This document shows positions 27,765 through 35,335 of a stretch of 64,000 nucleotides of DNA, one piece after another (within the stretch, counting starts at the first letter, position 1; every line of letters begins with the position of its first letter). The notes under the pieces are model-generated. The model had not been told where the DNA came from, searched no databases, and saw only the letters and a program-made list of their open reading frames with translations. Position numbers and translations under genes: made by a program. Source of the DNA: Pseudomonas putida (GTDB taxonomy: Bacteria; Pseudomonadota; Gammaproteobacteria; Pseudomonadales; Pseudomonadaceae). The stretch lies in NCBI RefSeq assembly GCF_028682635.1, contig NZ_JANHLK010000023.1, positions 37,540 through 101,539 of the forward strand, read 5' to 3'.

Positions 27765-27909
27765 TGTATTGCAGTGTATCTGGCCTGTGGGCGGATACAC
27801 ACCGACGCAAAAACAGGCATTTCCCGGGGTTTTGTATCCCTCTGTATCCCGGCCCGGTCCAGATACTTTCCGATTTACCCGCGCCGGTTCCCGACACATG
27901 CGGGATACC
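27765..27909 (+). promoter_or_regulatory. Two tandem TGTATC/GATACA control sites between the regulator and DUF2790 genes
   Basis: First site: TGTATT 27765, TGTATC 27775, GATACA 27794. Second site: TGTATC 27833, TGTATC 27843, GATACT 27862, with a further GATACC at 27904. The offsets (0, 10, 29) equal those at 22411 and 23894. The region separates the divergent response regulator and DUF2790 genes, so it could serve both and allow autoregulation. No gene is seen in the 303-base gap. Confidence 0.72.
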
Positions 27910-27997
27910 TCGCGGGCTTCTAATAGGTTCCATCGAGGCAGACCACAGCGCCTCTACCCAACCAACGATCTACCTGTCGAACCTTGAGGAAACCACC

Positions 27998-28261
27998 ATG
28001 AACACCAAAGCCATCTACGCCGCTTGCCTGTTTGCCGCCCTGAACATCTGCACCTTGTCGGCCCGCGCCGAAGCGGATGTGACCCCGATGAGCTACAGCT
28101 ACGGCACGCACCTGGACATCAAGAAAGTGGTGTCGTTGAAACAGGATGCCTCGCCCTCCTGCGGCGTGGTGAATGCACAGCTGACCTACCTGGATTCCCA
28201 GAGCAAGACCCAGGTCCTGGACTACCGCAAATTGGCTGACAACTGCAGCTCGGACAACTGA
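27998..28261 (+). CDS. Secreted DUF2790-family protein
   Basis: The 87-residue product has a signal peptide (about 24 residues, ending ARA-EA) and the DUF2790 pattern YGTHLDIKKVVSLKQDA, CGVVNAQLTYLDSQ and VLDYRKLADNC. Two Cys remain in the mature part. This family is small, periplasmic and found in pseudomonads; function unproven. It starts behind a GAGGA ribosome site and follows the double control site, so it should respond to the two-component system. Its Cys residues make it one candidate client of the DUF692 enzyme. Confidence 0.82.
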   Translation: MNTKAIYAACLFAALNICTLSARAEADVTPMSYSYGTHLDIKKVVSLKQDASPSCGVVNAQLTYLDSQSKTQVLDYRKLADNCSSDN

Positions 28262-28309
28262 GTCCAGCGATCACGCTTAGCGCATTCCACTCACGCCAGG
28301 AAGAACATC

Positions 28310-28522
28310 ATGAACAACGTTACCCGCTTTTTGACCGCTTTTGCTTTCTCCGTTGCCGGCGCCGCGGCCCATGCCAACGCCGCTGTAGAACAGAACGCTT
28401 GTGGCCGCAGCACCTGCTTTCAGCTGACGCCGGTGGCCGAGAAGGGCGGTGATGCCTTACTCGCCGAGAACGGTTCCAGCCGTACACCGCAAGGCAAGTT
28501 GCTGGAAGGCCAGACGGCCTGA
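28310..28522 (+). CDS. Small secreted Cys-containing protein, unknown
   Basis: The 70-residue product starts at ATG 28310 with an AGGAAG ribosome site. It has a signal peptide (about 24 residues, ending HANA) and a short mature part with one CGRSTC motif near residues 31-36 and a polar tail. No family is recognised. It lies 48 bases after the DUF2790 gene and is probably in its operon. Size, export signal and paired Cys make it another candidate substrate for the DUF692 enzyme, although no bufferin-like repeated Cys core is present. Confidence 0.6.
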   Translation: MNNVTRFLTAFAFSVAGAAAHANAAVEQNACGRSTCFQLTPVAEKGGDALLAENGSSRTPQGKLLEGQTA

Positions 28523-28546
28523 TTTCCGAATACCACGCCGATCCCC

Positions 28547-28636
28547 TGTAGGAGCTGACTTGCCAGCGAAGGCGGCAGCCCATACAACCCGGGTTGTGGC
28601 TGTTAGACCGCTTTCGCTGGCAAGCCAGCTCCTACA
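28547..28636. repeat. REPIN (GGAGCTGGCTTGCCAG family)
   Basis: Inverted pair TGTAGGAGCTGACTTGCCAGCG ... CGCTGGCAAGCCAGCTCCTACA with one mismatch (TGACTT for TGGCTT). Same family as the 1982-3409 array. It lies in the 144-base gap before the DipZ-type gene. Confidence 0.9.
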
Positions 28637-28666
28637 GGGGGCGGTCCATGCTACCCAAAATTTTCA

Positions 28667-29893
28667 ATGGTGACCCCCATGTTACTCATCGCTTTCCTGG
28701 GCGGCATATTGACCGTCCTCAGCCCCTGTATCCTCCCGGTCGTACCCTTCCTGTTCGCCGGTGCCGACCGTACGCGCTCGTCGATCATGCTGACCCTCGG
28801 CGGCATGGTCCTGACGTTTGCCCTGATCTCCAGCCTGGCCGTGGTCAGCAGTGAATGGGTGATCCAAGCCAGCAACACCGGGCGCCATGTGGCCCTGATC
28901 GTGATGGTGCTGTTCGCCCTGTCGCTCATTTCCGCACGGGTCGGCGACTGGTTGGCGCGCCCGTTCGTTGCCCTGGGTAATCGCATCGACCCCAACAGCC
29001 GCAAGATGTCCGGCCCGCTGAGTTCGGTGATGATCGGCGTGGCGACCGGGCTGCTCTGGGCGCCGTGCGCCGGGCCGATCCTCGGGGTGATTCTGACCAG
29101 CGCCATGCTGCAAGGCGCCAACGCCGGGACCAGTCTGTTGCTGGTGGCCTACGGCCTGGGTAGCGCATTGTCCCTGGGCACCTTGATCTTCGCCGGTCGT
29201 GGCCTGGTCAATCGCCTGAAGCCGTCGATCCCGGTCACTGGCTGGTTGCGTCGGGGGGCCGGTGTGGCGGTGTTGGCCGGGGCGGCGGTGATTGCCACCG
29301 GCACCAACGATGTACTGCTGGCCAATACCTCGTCGCAAGGGGTCAGCAGTGTCGAGAAAGGCTTGCTGGAAAACGTGCCGAAGGTCGTCGATTACTTCGT
29401 CAGCAAGGTCAAGGCCGAGTCCATGGACAACGCCCAGGGAGCCATGCCGTCCCTGACCGGTGCGGTGGAGTGGATCAACTCGCCAGCGCTGACCAACGAA
29501 TCGCTCAAGGGCAAAGTGGTGCTGGTGGACTTCTGGACCTTCGACTGCATCAACTGCAAGCACACCCTGCCGTACGTCAAGGACTGGGCGAAGAAGTACG
29601 AGAAGGACGGCCTGGTGGTGATCGGCGTACACACCCCCGAGTACGGGTTCGAGCGCATCATCGACAACGTCAAGGACAAGGTGAAGGAATACGGCATCAC
29701 CTACCCGGTCGCGATCGACAACAACTATGCGATCTGGCGCAACTTCGACAACCAGTACTGGCCGGCTCACTACCTGATCGATGCCAAGGGGCAGGTGCGT
29801 TATACCCACTTTGGCGAGGGCAGCTATGAGACTCAGGAGAAGGTGATCCAGCAGTTGCTGGAAGAGGCGAAGGCCGCTGCTCCAGCGGCTTGA
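28667..29893 (+). CDS. DipZ-type CcdA/DsbD membrane protein fused to a thioredoxin-like domain
   Basis: The 408-residue product has about six membrane helices in a CcdA-like half (Cys in LSPCILPVVPF and WAPCAGPILG, residues 1-215), a linker, and a periplasmic TlpA/thioredoxin domain (about 265-400) with the active site FDCINCKHTLP. It should carry electrons from cytoplasmic thioredoxin to periplasmic thiols. ATG 28667 is used, a second ATG lies at 28679. It follows the DUF2790 gene and may share its stress context, possibly reducing its Cys-bearing neighbours. A REPIN separates them. Confidence 0.87.
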   Translation: MVTPMLLIAFLGGILTVLSPCILPVVPFLFAGADRTRSSIMLTLGGMVLTFALISSLAVVSSEWVIQASNTGRHVALIVMVLFALSLISARVGDWLARPFVALGNRIDPNSRKMSGPLSSVMIGVATGLLWAPCAGPILGVILTSAMLQGANAGTSLLLVAYGLGSALSLGTLIFAGRGLVNRLKPSIPVTGWLRRGAGVAVLAGAAVIATGTNDVLLANTSSQGVSSVEKGLLENVPKVVDYFVSKVKAESMDNAQGAMPSLTGAVEWINSPALTNESLKGKVVLVDFWTFDCINCKHTLPYVKDWAKKYEKDGLVVIGVHTPEYGFERIIDNVKDKVKEYGITYPVAIDNNYAIWRNFDNQYWPAHYLIDAKGQVRYTHFGEGSYETQEKVIQQLLEEAKAAAPAA

Positions 29894-29908
29894 GATCAAA
29901 GGACCGCA

Positions 29909-30895
29909 TCAATGGCTCACCTCACCGTGGGCCATTGTGCGTTTCTCCTGACTGCGCCGCCACGCGGCTGGCGGCGCACCATACTCACGACGGAAGGCCC
30001 GACTGAACGCCGTGTCGGTCTGGTAACCCACCTCTTCGGCGATGCGTATCAACGAACTGTTACTGCTGCGTAACAGGTTGGCGGCCAGCAACATGCGCCA
30101 TTGCGTCAGGTACTGCATCGGCGAAACCCCCACCAGTTGCGCAAAGCGTTCTGCCAGGACCGATCTCGAGGTGCCGGCCGTGCGCGCCAGTTCATCCAGG
30201 GTCCAGGCGTGGCAGGGTTTCTTGTGCAGGGCGTTGAGGGCCGCACCGACGATCCGGTCGCTCACGCCGGCCAGCCAACCGGTACGACCCTCGCCGTGTT
30301 CGTGCATGTACAGGCGCAGCACTTCGATGAACAGCACCTCGGCCAGTTTCGCCAGCACGCCTTCGCCGCCAGGCCTTGGCGAGCGCGCTTCGGCCAAGGC
30401 ATAACGCACCGAAGATTCCAGCCAGATGCCGGCGTTCGAGCCACGCACATTGACCCTGACCACGGGCGGCAGCCCTGCCAGCAACATGCCGGCCAGACGC
30501 GTGTCGCAGGCCAGGTAGCCGCACACCAGGCGCGTCACCGCGCCGCCACCGCCATAACTCAACTGGCGCGGGCGCCGCGCCAGTACCTCGTCGAGCCGCG
30601 CACCGCTGGCGGGCGTCAACCCGGGGCGCGAACTCATGCGATGGGCGTGTCCCTGGGGGAATATCACCACGTCGCCGGGGTTGAGCAGCAGCGGCGGATC
30701 ATCCCCCAGTTCGACGTAGCACTCGCCCTCGGTGATCAGGTGAAAGATCACCACCCGTTCGGCGCCAGGCTCCAGGAACGGCGCCGCCGTGTCTGCGCTG
30801 GGCGACTGATAGCACCAGGGCGCGGTGAACCTGGCGTTGATGAAGATCGCGCCGACCAGGCGGACGACACGCAGGGTCTGTGACAGGGCGTCCAT
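29909..30895 (-). CDS. AraC-family regulator with cupin-type N-terminal domain
   Basis: The 328-residue product has an N-terminal cupin_6-like sensor domain (VVIFHLITEGECYVELGD, LNPGDVVIFPQGHAHRM) and a C-terminal double helix-turn-helix (AGTSRSVLAERFAQLVGVSPMQYL; EVGYQTDTAFSRAFRREYG). ATG 30895 is used because the upstream frame covers the promoter of the divergent genes. It is 178 bases from the DUF4242 gene and probably controls that unit. It converges with the DipZ-type gene (15-base gap). Confidence 0.85.
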   Translation of the reverse strand: MDALSQTLRVVRLVGAIFINARFTAPWCYQSPSADTAAPFLEPGAERVVIFHLITEGECYVELGDDPPLLLNPGDVVIFPQGHAHRMSSRPGLTPASGARLDEVLARRPRQLSYGGGGAVTRLVCGYLACDTRLAGMLLAGLPPVVRVNVRGSNAGIWLESSVRYALAEARSPRPGGEGVLAKLAEVLFIEVLRLYMHEHGEGRTGWLAGVSDRIVGAALNALHKKPCHAWTLDELARTAGTSRSVLAERFAQLVGVSPMQYLTQWRMLLAANLLRSSNSSLIRIAEEVGYQTDTAFSRAFRREYGAPPAAWRRSQEKRTMAHGEVSH

Positions 30896-31073
30896 GGGCG
30901 TTTTTCCCGTGTGGGGGTTTCCGATTGTGAACGCGTCACGGCTTAACGTGAATTCTCCGGACGATCGGGCAGTGTTGGCCGACGATCGGACAGGACGCCA
31001 GTCAGCGGCGGAGAGATAGTTCGCACACAGGGCCACCGGGTCCTGTCATCAATAACAATAAAGTGAGGTTGCC

Positions 31074-31343
31074 ATGCCCAAGTTCGTCATTGAACGCGAG
31101 ATTCCAGGCGCCGGAGCACTGTCAGAAAGGGATTTGAAAGCCGTCTCGCAAAAATCCTGCAGGGTGTTGCGCGAGTTGCCAGAGGTGCAATGGCTGCAGA
31201 GTTATGTCACGGGCGACAAGCTCTATTGCGTGTACATCGCGCCTAACGAAGAGCTCATCAGGGAGCACGCCAGGCAGGGCGGCTTCCCGGCCAATCGCAT
31301 TTCCCAGGTCATGAACATCATCGATCCGACCACGGCTGAGTGA
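31074..31343 (+). CDS. DUF4242-family small protein
   Basis: The 89-residue product has the DUF4242 pattern: MPKFVIEREIPGAG at the start, VQWLQSYVTGDKLYCVYIAPNEELIREHA in the middle and a final conserved ISQVMNIIDPTTA. Some relatives bind nickel as ferredoxin-like dimers. The role is unknown. The ATG at 31074 follows an AGTGAGG ribosome site. It precedes a methyltransferase gene by 39 bases and is divergent from the AraC gene. Confidence 0.8.
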   Translation: MPKFVIEREIPGAGALSERDLKAVSQKSCRVLRELPEVQWLQSYVTGDKLYCVYIAPNEELIREHARQGGFPANRISQVMNIIDPTTAE

Positions 31344-31382
31344 GCGTGCGCCCGATCCTGTTCCAAACCAGAGATTGTCTCC

Positions 31383-32195
31383 ATGAGTACACCTATTGAT
31401 CTTGCTGCCTTGAAAACCCGTCAAATGGCCGCGTGGGCCAGTGGCGACTACGCCGTGATCGGCACCACCCTGCAGATCGTCGGCGAGCAACTGGCCGAGG
31501 CCTGCGACCTGCTGTGCGATGAGCAGGTGCTGGACGTCGCCGCCGGCAACGGCAATGCGACCCTGGCCGCTGCGCGTCGCGGTTGCCGGGTTACGTCCAC
31601 CGACTATGTCGCCGCACTGCTCGAACGCGGCGAAGACCGCGCCCGTGCGGAACGCCTGAACGTGACCTTCCAGGTGGCTGACGCCGAGGCGCTGCCTTTC
31701 GCCGATGGCAGTTTCGACGCCGTGCTTTCAACCTTCGGCGTAATGTTTGCCCCCGACCAGGCCAAGGCCGCCGCGGAGCTGGCGCGGGTGTGTCGCCCGG
31801 GCGGGCGGATCGGCCTGGCCAACTGGACGCCGGAAGGTTTCGTCGGCCAGATTTTCAAGACCCTGGGGCAGCACATGCCGCCACCCCCCGGCGCGCAACC
31901 GCCGTCGCTGTGGGGTACCGAAGCCTGGCTGCGCAAGCACTTCGACGAGCACGACTTCCTGCTGCAGGTCACTCGCCGGACCTTCAACTTCCGCTATCGC
32001 TCGGCCGAGCATTTCATCGACACCTTCCGCAGCTGGTACGGTCCGATCCACAAGGCTTTCGCGGCACTGCCCCCCGATGGCGCCAAGGCCCTGGAAGACG
32101 ACCTGACCGAACTGCTCAACCGCCTGAACCGGGCGGGGGACAAGTCGATGGTGGTGCCCAGTGAATACCTTGAGGTGGTGATTACGAGGCGTTGA
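31383..32195 (+). CDS. Class I SAM-dependent methyltransferase
   Basis: The 270-residue product has the SAM motif VLDVAAGNGNATLAAA (residues about 50-65), the acidic strand end TSTDYV and DAEALPFADGSFDAVLSTFGVMF, typical of UbiE/ArsM-like enzymes. The C-terminal part is helical. Substrate unknown. It is second in the DUF4242 unit and probably under the AraC regulator. It converges with pcs across a REP-rich gap. Confidence 0.85.
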   Translation: MSTPIDLAALKTRQMAAWASGDYAVIGTTLQIVGEQLAEACDLLCDEQVLDVAAGNGNATLAAARRGCRVTSTDYVAALLERGEDRARAERLNVTFQVADAEALPFADGSFDAVLSTFGVMFAPDQAKAAAELARVCRPGGRIGLANWTPEGFVGQIFKTLGQHMPPPPGAQPPSLWGTEAWLRKHFDEHDFLLQVTRRTFNFRYRSAEHFIDTFRSWYGPIHKAFAALPPDGAKALEDDLTELLNRLNRAGDKSMVVPSEYLEVVITRR

Positions 32196-32230
32196 GCCCT
32201 CTCGGCCACGGATGGCCGATGGCGGCGGGC

Positions 32231-32436
32231 CCCCTGTAGGAGCAGCCGGTCGACGCTCGATTGCTCGCGAAAAACCTGAGAGCACCGCGGTGTATCAGGG
32301 GGCCCGCGTCATCGTTGATCTCCATCGCGAGCAGGCTCGCTCCCACAGTAGATCGGGTACGGCCGCGGTAGATGGGGCGTCTGGCAGGACGCCTTCGCTG
32401 CGATGCGGCGACCCGACAAGCCAGCTCCTACAGTAA
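32231..32436. repeat. Mosaic of broken REP elements
   Basis: The gap 32196-32510 holds no gene. It has TGTAGGAGC followed by diverged bases, CATCGCGAGCAGGCTCGCTCCCACAG (a REP of the GCTCGC family), CTTCGCTGCGATGCGGCGACCCGACAAGCC (an inverted copy of the element at 63925) and CAGCTCCTACAG. These are parts of at least three REP families joined together. Confidence 0.75.
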
Positions 32437-32510
32437 ATCGGGTACGGCGGGACAACCTCCGCCCCGGTTTGCGCGGGGAGCCGAGTCGTACGATATGGAT
32501 AGGCATGGCG

Positions 32511-33269
32511 TTATTTGAGCCGCGACTCGCCGAACCACTCAAGCGCCGTGCGCCAGAAACAGATCCCCAGAAAATACGCCGACATCAGCAGCCAAAGCCC
32601 CATGACCAGGGGATTGATCACCGGGTGGTTGATCACCAGGGACAGGCTGCACAGCAGCCAGATCGCGGTCACGGCAATGTTGATCGGCATGAAGCGGCGC
32701 ACCCGGAACGGATGCAGGAATTTCATGCGGGTCAGCGTCAGCAGCGCCAGGCCGATCACGGTGAGGAAGGTGATCCAGGGCGACGGCGCAATGATGTACA
32801 GGCACAGGGCAACCACGTTCCACGCCGCGGGGAAGCCCTGGAAGTAGTTATCCTTGCTTTTCATATTGACGTTGCAGAAGCAGAACAGCGACGACACCAG
32901 GATCAGCGACACGGTCAGCAGCAGCGTGTAGTCCGGCAGCGGGATATAGCGATAGATGAACAGTGCCGGGATGAACACATAGGTCAGGTAATCGATCACC
33001 AGGTCGAGAATCGAGCCGTCGAAACTCGGCAGTACCGTCTGCACATTGACCTTGCGCGCCAGTGCGCCGTCCAGGCCATCGACGATCAGGGCCACGCCCA
33101 GCCACAGCAGGCAACGGGTCGGCTGGTTTTCGAGCAGGGCGAGGGTGGCGAGGAAGGCGGTGACCACGCCGGTAGCGGTAAAACCATGGGCACCCCAGGC
33201 TTTGAGCCTGGCGATGTGTAGGGTTGATATCACGGGGGCGCTCTCCAGAAAGTGCAGCAAGCCAGTCAT
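32511..33269 (-). CDS. pcs: Phosphatidylcholine synthase
   Basis: The 252-residue membrane protein has the CDP-alcohol phosphatidyltransferase signature: VDGLDGALAR, then FDGSILDLVIDYLTYV with its aspartates. It has about eight membrane helices and the length and ALARKVNVQT-DYLTYVFIPA pattern of Pcs, which joins choline to CDP-diacylglycerol. ATG 33269 is chosen; the upstream ATG at 33344 gives an unlikely basic extension. Phosphatidylcholine is known in several pseudomonads and needs host- or plant-derived choline. Confidence 0.87.
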   Translation of the reverse strand: MTGLLHFLESAPVISTLHIARLKAWGAHGFTATGVVTAFLATLALLENQPTRCLLWLGVALIVDGLDGALARKVNVQTVLPSFDGSILDLVIDYLTYVFIPALFIYRYIPLPDYTLLLTVSLILVSSLFCFCNVNMKSKDNYFQGFPAAWNVVALCLYIIAPSPWITFLTVIGLALLTLTRMKFLHPFRVRRFMPINIAVTAIWLLCSLSLVINHPVINPLVMGLWLLMSAYFLGICFWRTALEWFGESRLK

Positions 33270-33481
33270 CGCCCTCTTCTGGCGGGCGGCGGCAAACCGG
33301 GTGGGGTTGCAGGTATCGACCGGGTATCCGGGAATAAGGTTCACCCCCTATGAATCTTAGCTGCGCCACAAGAAAACACTGCGGATAAAACGGCGCTGTG
33401 TCAGCCAGACGGTGGTAGCACATTCACCCGCGAAGGCTATCGTTGTCTGACTGGATCACTCCCTTCGATGAGGACGTCGTC

Positions 33482-34225
33482 ATGAACACCAGCGATCTGC
33501 TCGAACAATTACTGCGGGCCGGCCAGGGCTCGAGGGCGCAACAGGGCGGCGGTGGGGCGTCGGCTCAAGGTGGCCTGGGTGACCTGGGCGGACTGCTCGG
33601 CGGCCTGTTGGGCGGTGGTGGCGCAAGCAGCGCCGGGGCAGGCGGCATGGGCGGCCTGGGCGGATTGCTCGGCGGTTTGCTGGGTGGAGGCTCGCGAATG
33701 GGCGGTGCGCCGCAATCGCGCTCCGGGGGTGGTGCCAATTATGCAGCGCTGGCCTCGCTGGGGATGATGGCCTTCCAGGCTTACCAGGCCTGGCAACGCA
33801 GCCAGGCCACGCAGCAACAGCAGGCGCCGCAACAGGCGATGCGCACGGTGGACATGCTGGCCGGGCCGGAAGTCGAGGAGCACAGCCATGCGATCCTGCG
33901 TGCATTGATAGCGGCGGCCAAGGCCGATGGCCGGATCGACGAGGCCGAAACGCTGATGATCAGCAAGGAAATCGGCCGTCACACCGACGACCCAGAGCTT
34001 CAGCAATGGCTGGATGACGAAGTCGCCAAACCGCTTGACCCTTGCGAAGTGGCACAGTCGGCAACGGATTCCGGCATGGCTGCGGAGATGTACCTGGCCA
34101 GCGTGATGCTGGTGGATGATCAGCAGGATGCCGAACGTAGTTACCTGGATGAACTGGCAGCGGCACTGGGCATCGAGCCGGATCTGCAAGTGCATCTGGA
34201 ACAGCAGGCCCACGGCACAGCCTGA
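33482..34225 (+). CDS. TerB-like/DUF533 inner-membrane protein
   Basis: The 247-residue product starts at ATG 33482, has a glycine-rich low-complexity part (many GGLLGGLLGG repeats, about residues 20-90), and a C-terminal helical TerB-like domain (ILRALIAAAKADGRIDEAE, DLQVHLEQQ). It resembles E. coli YebE-type proteins, which are linked to envelope stress. The glycine-rich zone may sit in or near the membrane. It is a single gene, divergent from pcs, with a REPIN downstream. Confidence 0.78.
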   Translation: MNTSDLLEQLLRAGQGSRAQQGGGGASAQGGLGDLGGLLGGLLGGGGASSAGAGGMGGLGGLLGGLLGGGSRMGGAPQSRSGGGANYAALASLGMMAFQAYQAWQRSQATQQQQAPQQAMRTVDMLAGPEVEEHSHAILRALIAAAKADGRIDEAETLMISKEIGRHTDDPELQQWLDDEVAKPLDPCEVAQSATDSGMAAEMYLASVMLVDDQQDAERSYLDELAAALGIEPDLQVHLEQQAHGTA

Positions 34226-34234
34226 CGAGAACCC

Positions 34235-34314
34235 TGTAGGAGCTGCCGAAGGCTGCGATCTTTTGATCTTGATTCTTTAAAATCAAAAGATCGCAGCCTT
34301 CGGCAGCTCCTACA
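34235..34314. repeat. REPIN (GGAGCTGCCGAAGGCTGCGATC variant)
   Basis: Inverted repeat TGTAGGAGCTGCCGAAGGCT ... AGCCTTCGGCAGCTCCTACA around TCTTGATTCTTTAAAA. It carries GAAGG where the sister copies have GCAGG, on both arms, so the arms changed together. Confidence 0.92.
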
Positions 34315-34324
34315 GGGGCGACGA

Positions 34325-34768
34325 TCACGAATTCGGGGGGTTTGGCACCAGGAACGTCACGCCAAAGCGCTCGGCCACTTCGTATATCCGCGGCAGGTCC
34401 TCGGGTACCTTGAACTGATCCATCGCCGTGAAAAACTGCCCGCCCCGGGGATCGGATACCACGCCGATCATCTTCGCGGTGGGGCTGACGTTCTTGTAGG
34501 CATGGATCGCCCCGGCAGGAATGTGCACATAGCCCCCGGCCGAGACGATGCTGGATGTGCCTTCGACGGTCACTTCGACCTGCCCCTCCACCACATAGAA
34601 CGCCTCGTCCCACGGGTGAAAGTGCGGGGGCGGGCCGCCACCTTGCACGCCTTCCTGGATATGCATTTCAAAGGGTTTGCTCAGATCGCCGCCGGCCAGG
34701 ACAGTGATCGTTTCGCCCACGACATTGACCGATGCCGGTGGGGCCTGGAGGACATGGACCGTGCGCAT
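34325..34768 (-). CDS. Cupin-domain protein
   Basis: The 147-residue single-domain cupin has the first motif GPPPHFHPWDEAFYVVEGQVEV with its His and Glu metal ligands and the second motif GYVHIPAGAIHAYKN. ATG 34768 is used. It is transcribed after the channel gene, 42 bases apart, so the two may form an operon. The substrate is unknown; small cupins act as isomerases, dioxygenases or sensors. Confidence 0.8.
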   Translation of the reverse strand: MRTVHVLQAPPASVNVVGETITVLAGGDLSKPFEMHIQEGVQGGGPPPHFHPWDEAFYVVEGQVEVTVEGTSSIVSAGGYVHIPAGAIHAYKNVSPTAKMIGVVSDPRGGQFFTAMDQFKVPEDLPRIYEVAERFGVTFLVPNPPNS

Positions 34769-34810
34769 GATTACTCTCCGCAGATGAGACGGCACCTGCC
34801 GATTGTAGGC

Positions 34811-35236
34811 TTATTTGCCCTTCCAGTACTTCTGCATTTCCAGGAACAGAAAGGACGCGGTCCATGAGATGAGCACCAGCCCGGTAAGGGCTTGCAGACC
34901 GGTCAAGTACTTGAGGTCGCCGACAGGCGAAATATCGCCGAAGCCGATCGTCGTATACGTGGTGAAGGAGAAGTAGACGCAGTCCATCAGCGAGCCGTCG
35001 AAGTTGCCTGTCAGGCTGCCCCATTTGCCGGAATGCACCATCAGGTAATAGACCAGGGCAAAGCACCAGACCTCTATCGCGTGGGCCAGGAGGGCGCCGA
35101 ATACCCCGACGACAATTCTGAAGCGGCTCCACAACTTGAGCCGTGGCAGCCAGTCATTCATGCGCAGCAAACATTCGTAATGGATCACCACGGTGATGAT
35201 GACCACCAGCGTATTGATCAGCGTGACTGCCAACAT
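34811..35236 (-). CDS. Two-TM potassium channel-like protein
   Basis: The 141-residue product has a membrane helix at residues 5-25, another near 45-70, the pore loop with TTYTTIGFGD (the K+ filter pattern TxGxGD) and a last helix LTGLVLISWTASFLFLEM. It belongs to the Ion_trans_2 family. ATG 35236 has a GGAG ribosome site. The upstream part to 35275 is not conserved in character. It lacks a cytoplasmic regulatory domain. Ion selectivity is inferred from the filter. Confidence 0.82.
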   Translation of the reverse strand: MLAVTLINTLVVIITVVIHYECLLRMNDWLPRLKLWSRFRIVVGVFGALLAHAIEVWCFALVYYLMVHSGKWGSLTGNFDGSLMDCVYFSFTTYTTIGFGDISPVGDLKYLTGLQALTGLVLISWTASFLFLEMQKYWKGK

Positions 35237-35335
35237 GGCAAATCTCCAGCGAAAAAGGACTGAACCTTCGCGCACTCATCCGGGGTCTCATGACAATAAC
35301 GGTTTGACTCAAGTCATGAACCCGGCGGAGGCGCC

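Noticed and set aside
28682..29899. 405-codon minus-strand frame over the DipZ-type gene
   Set aside because: Antisense shadow; the plus-strand protein has membrane helices and thioredoxin motif.
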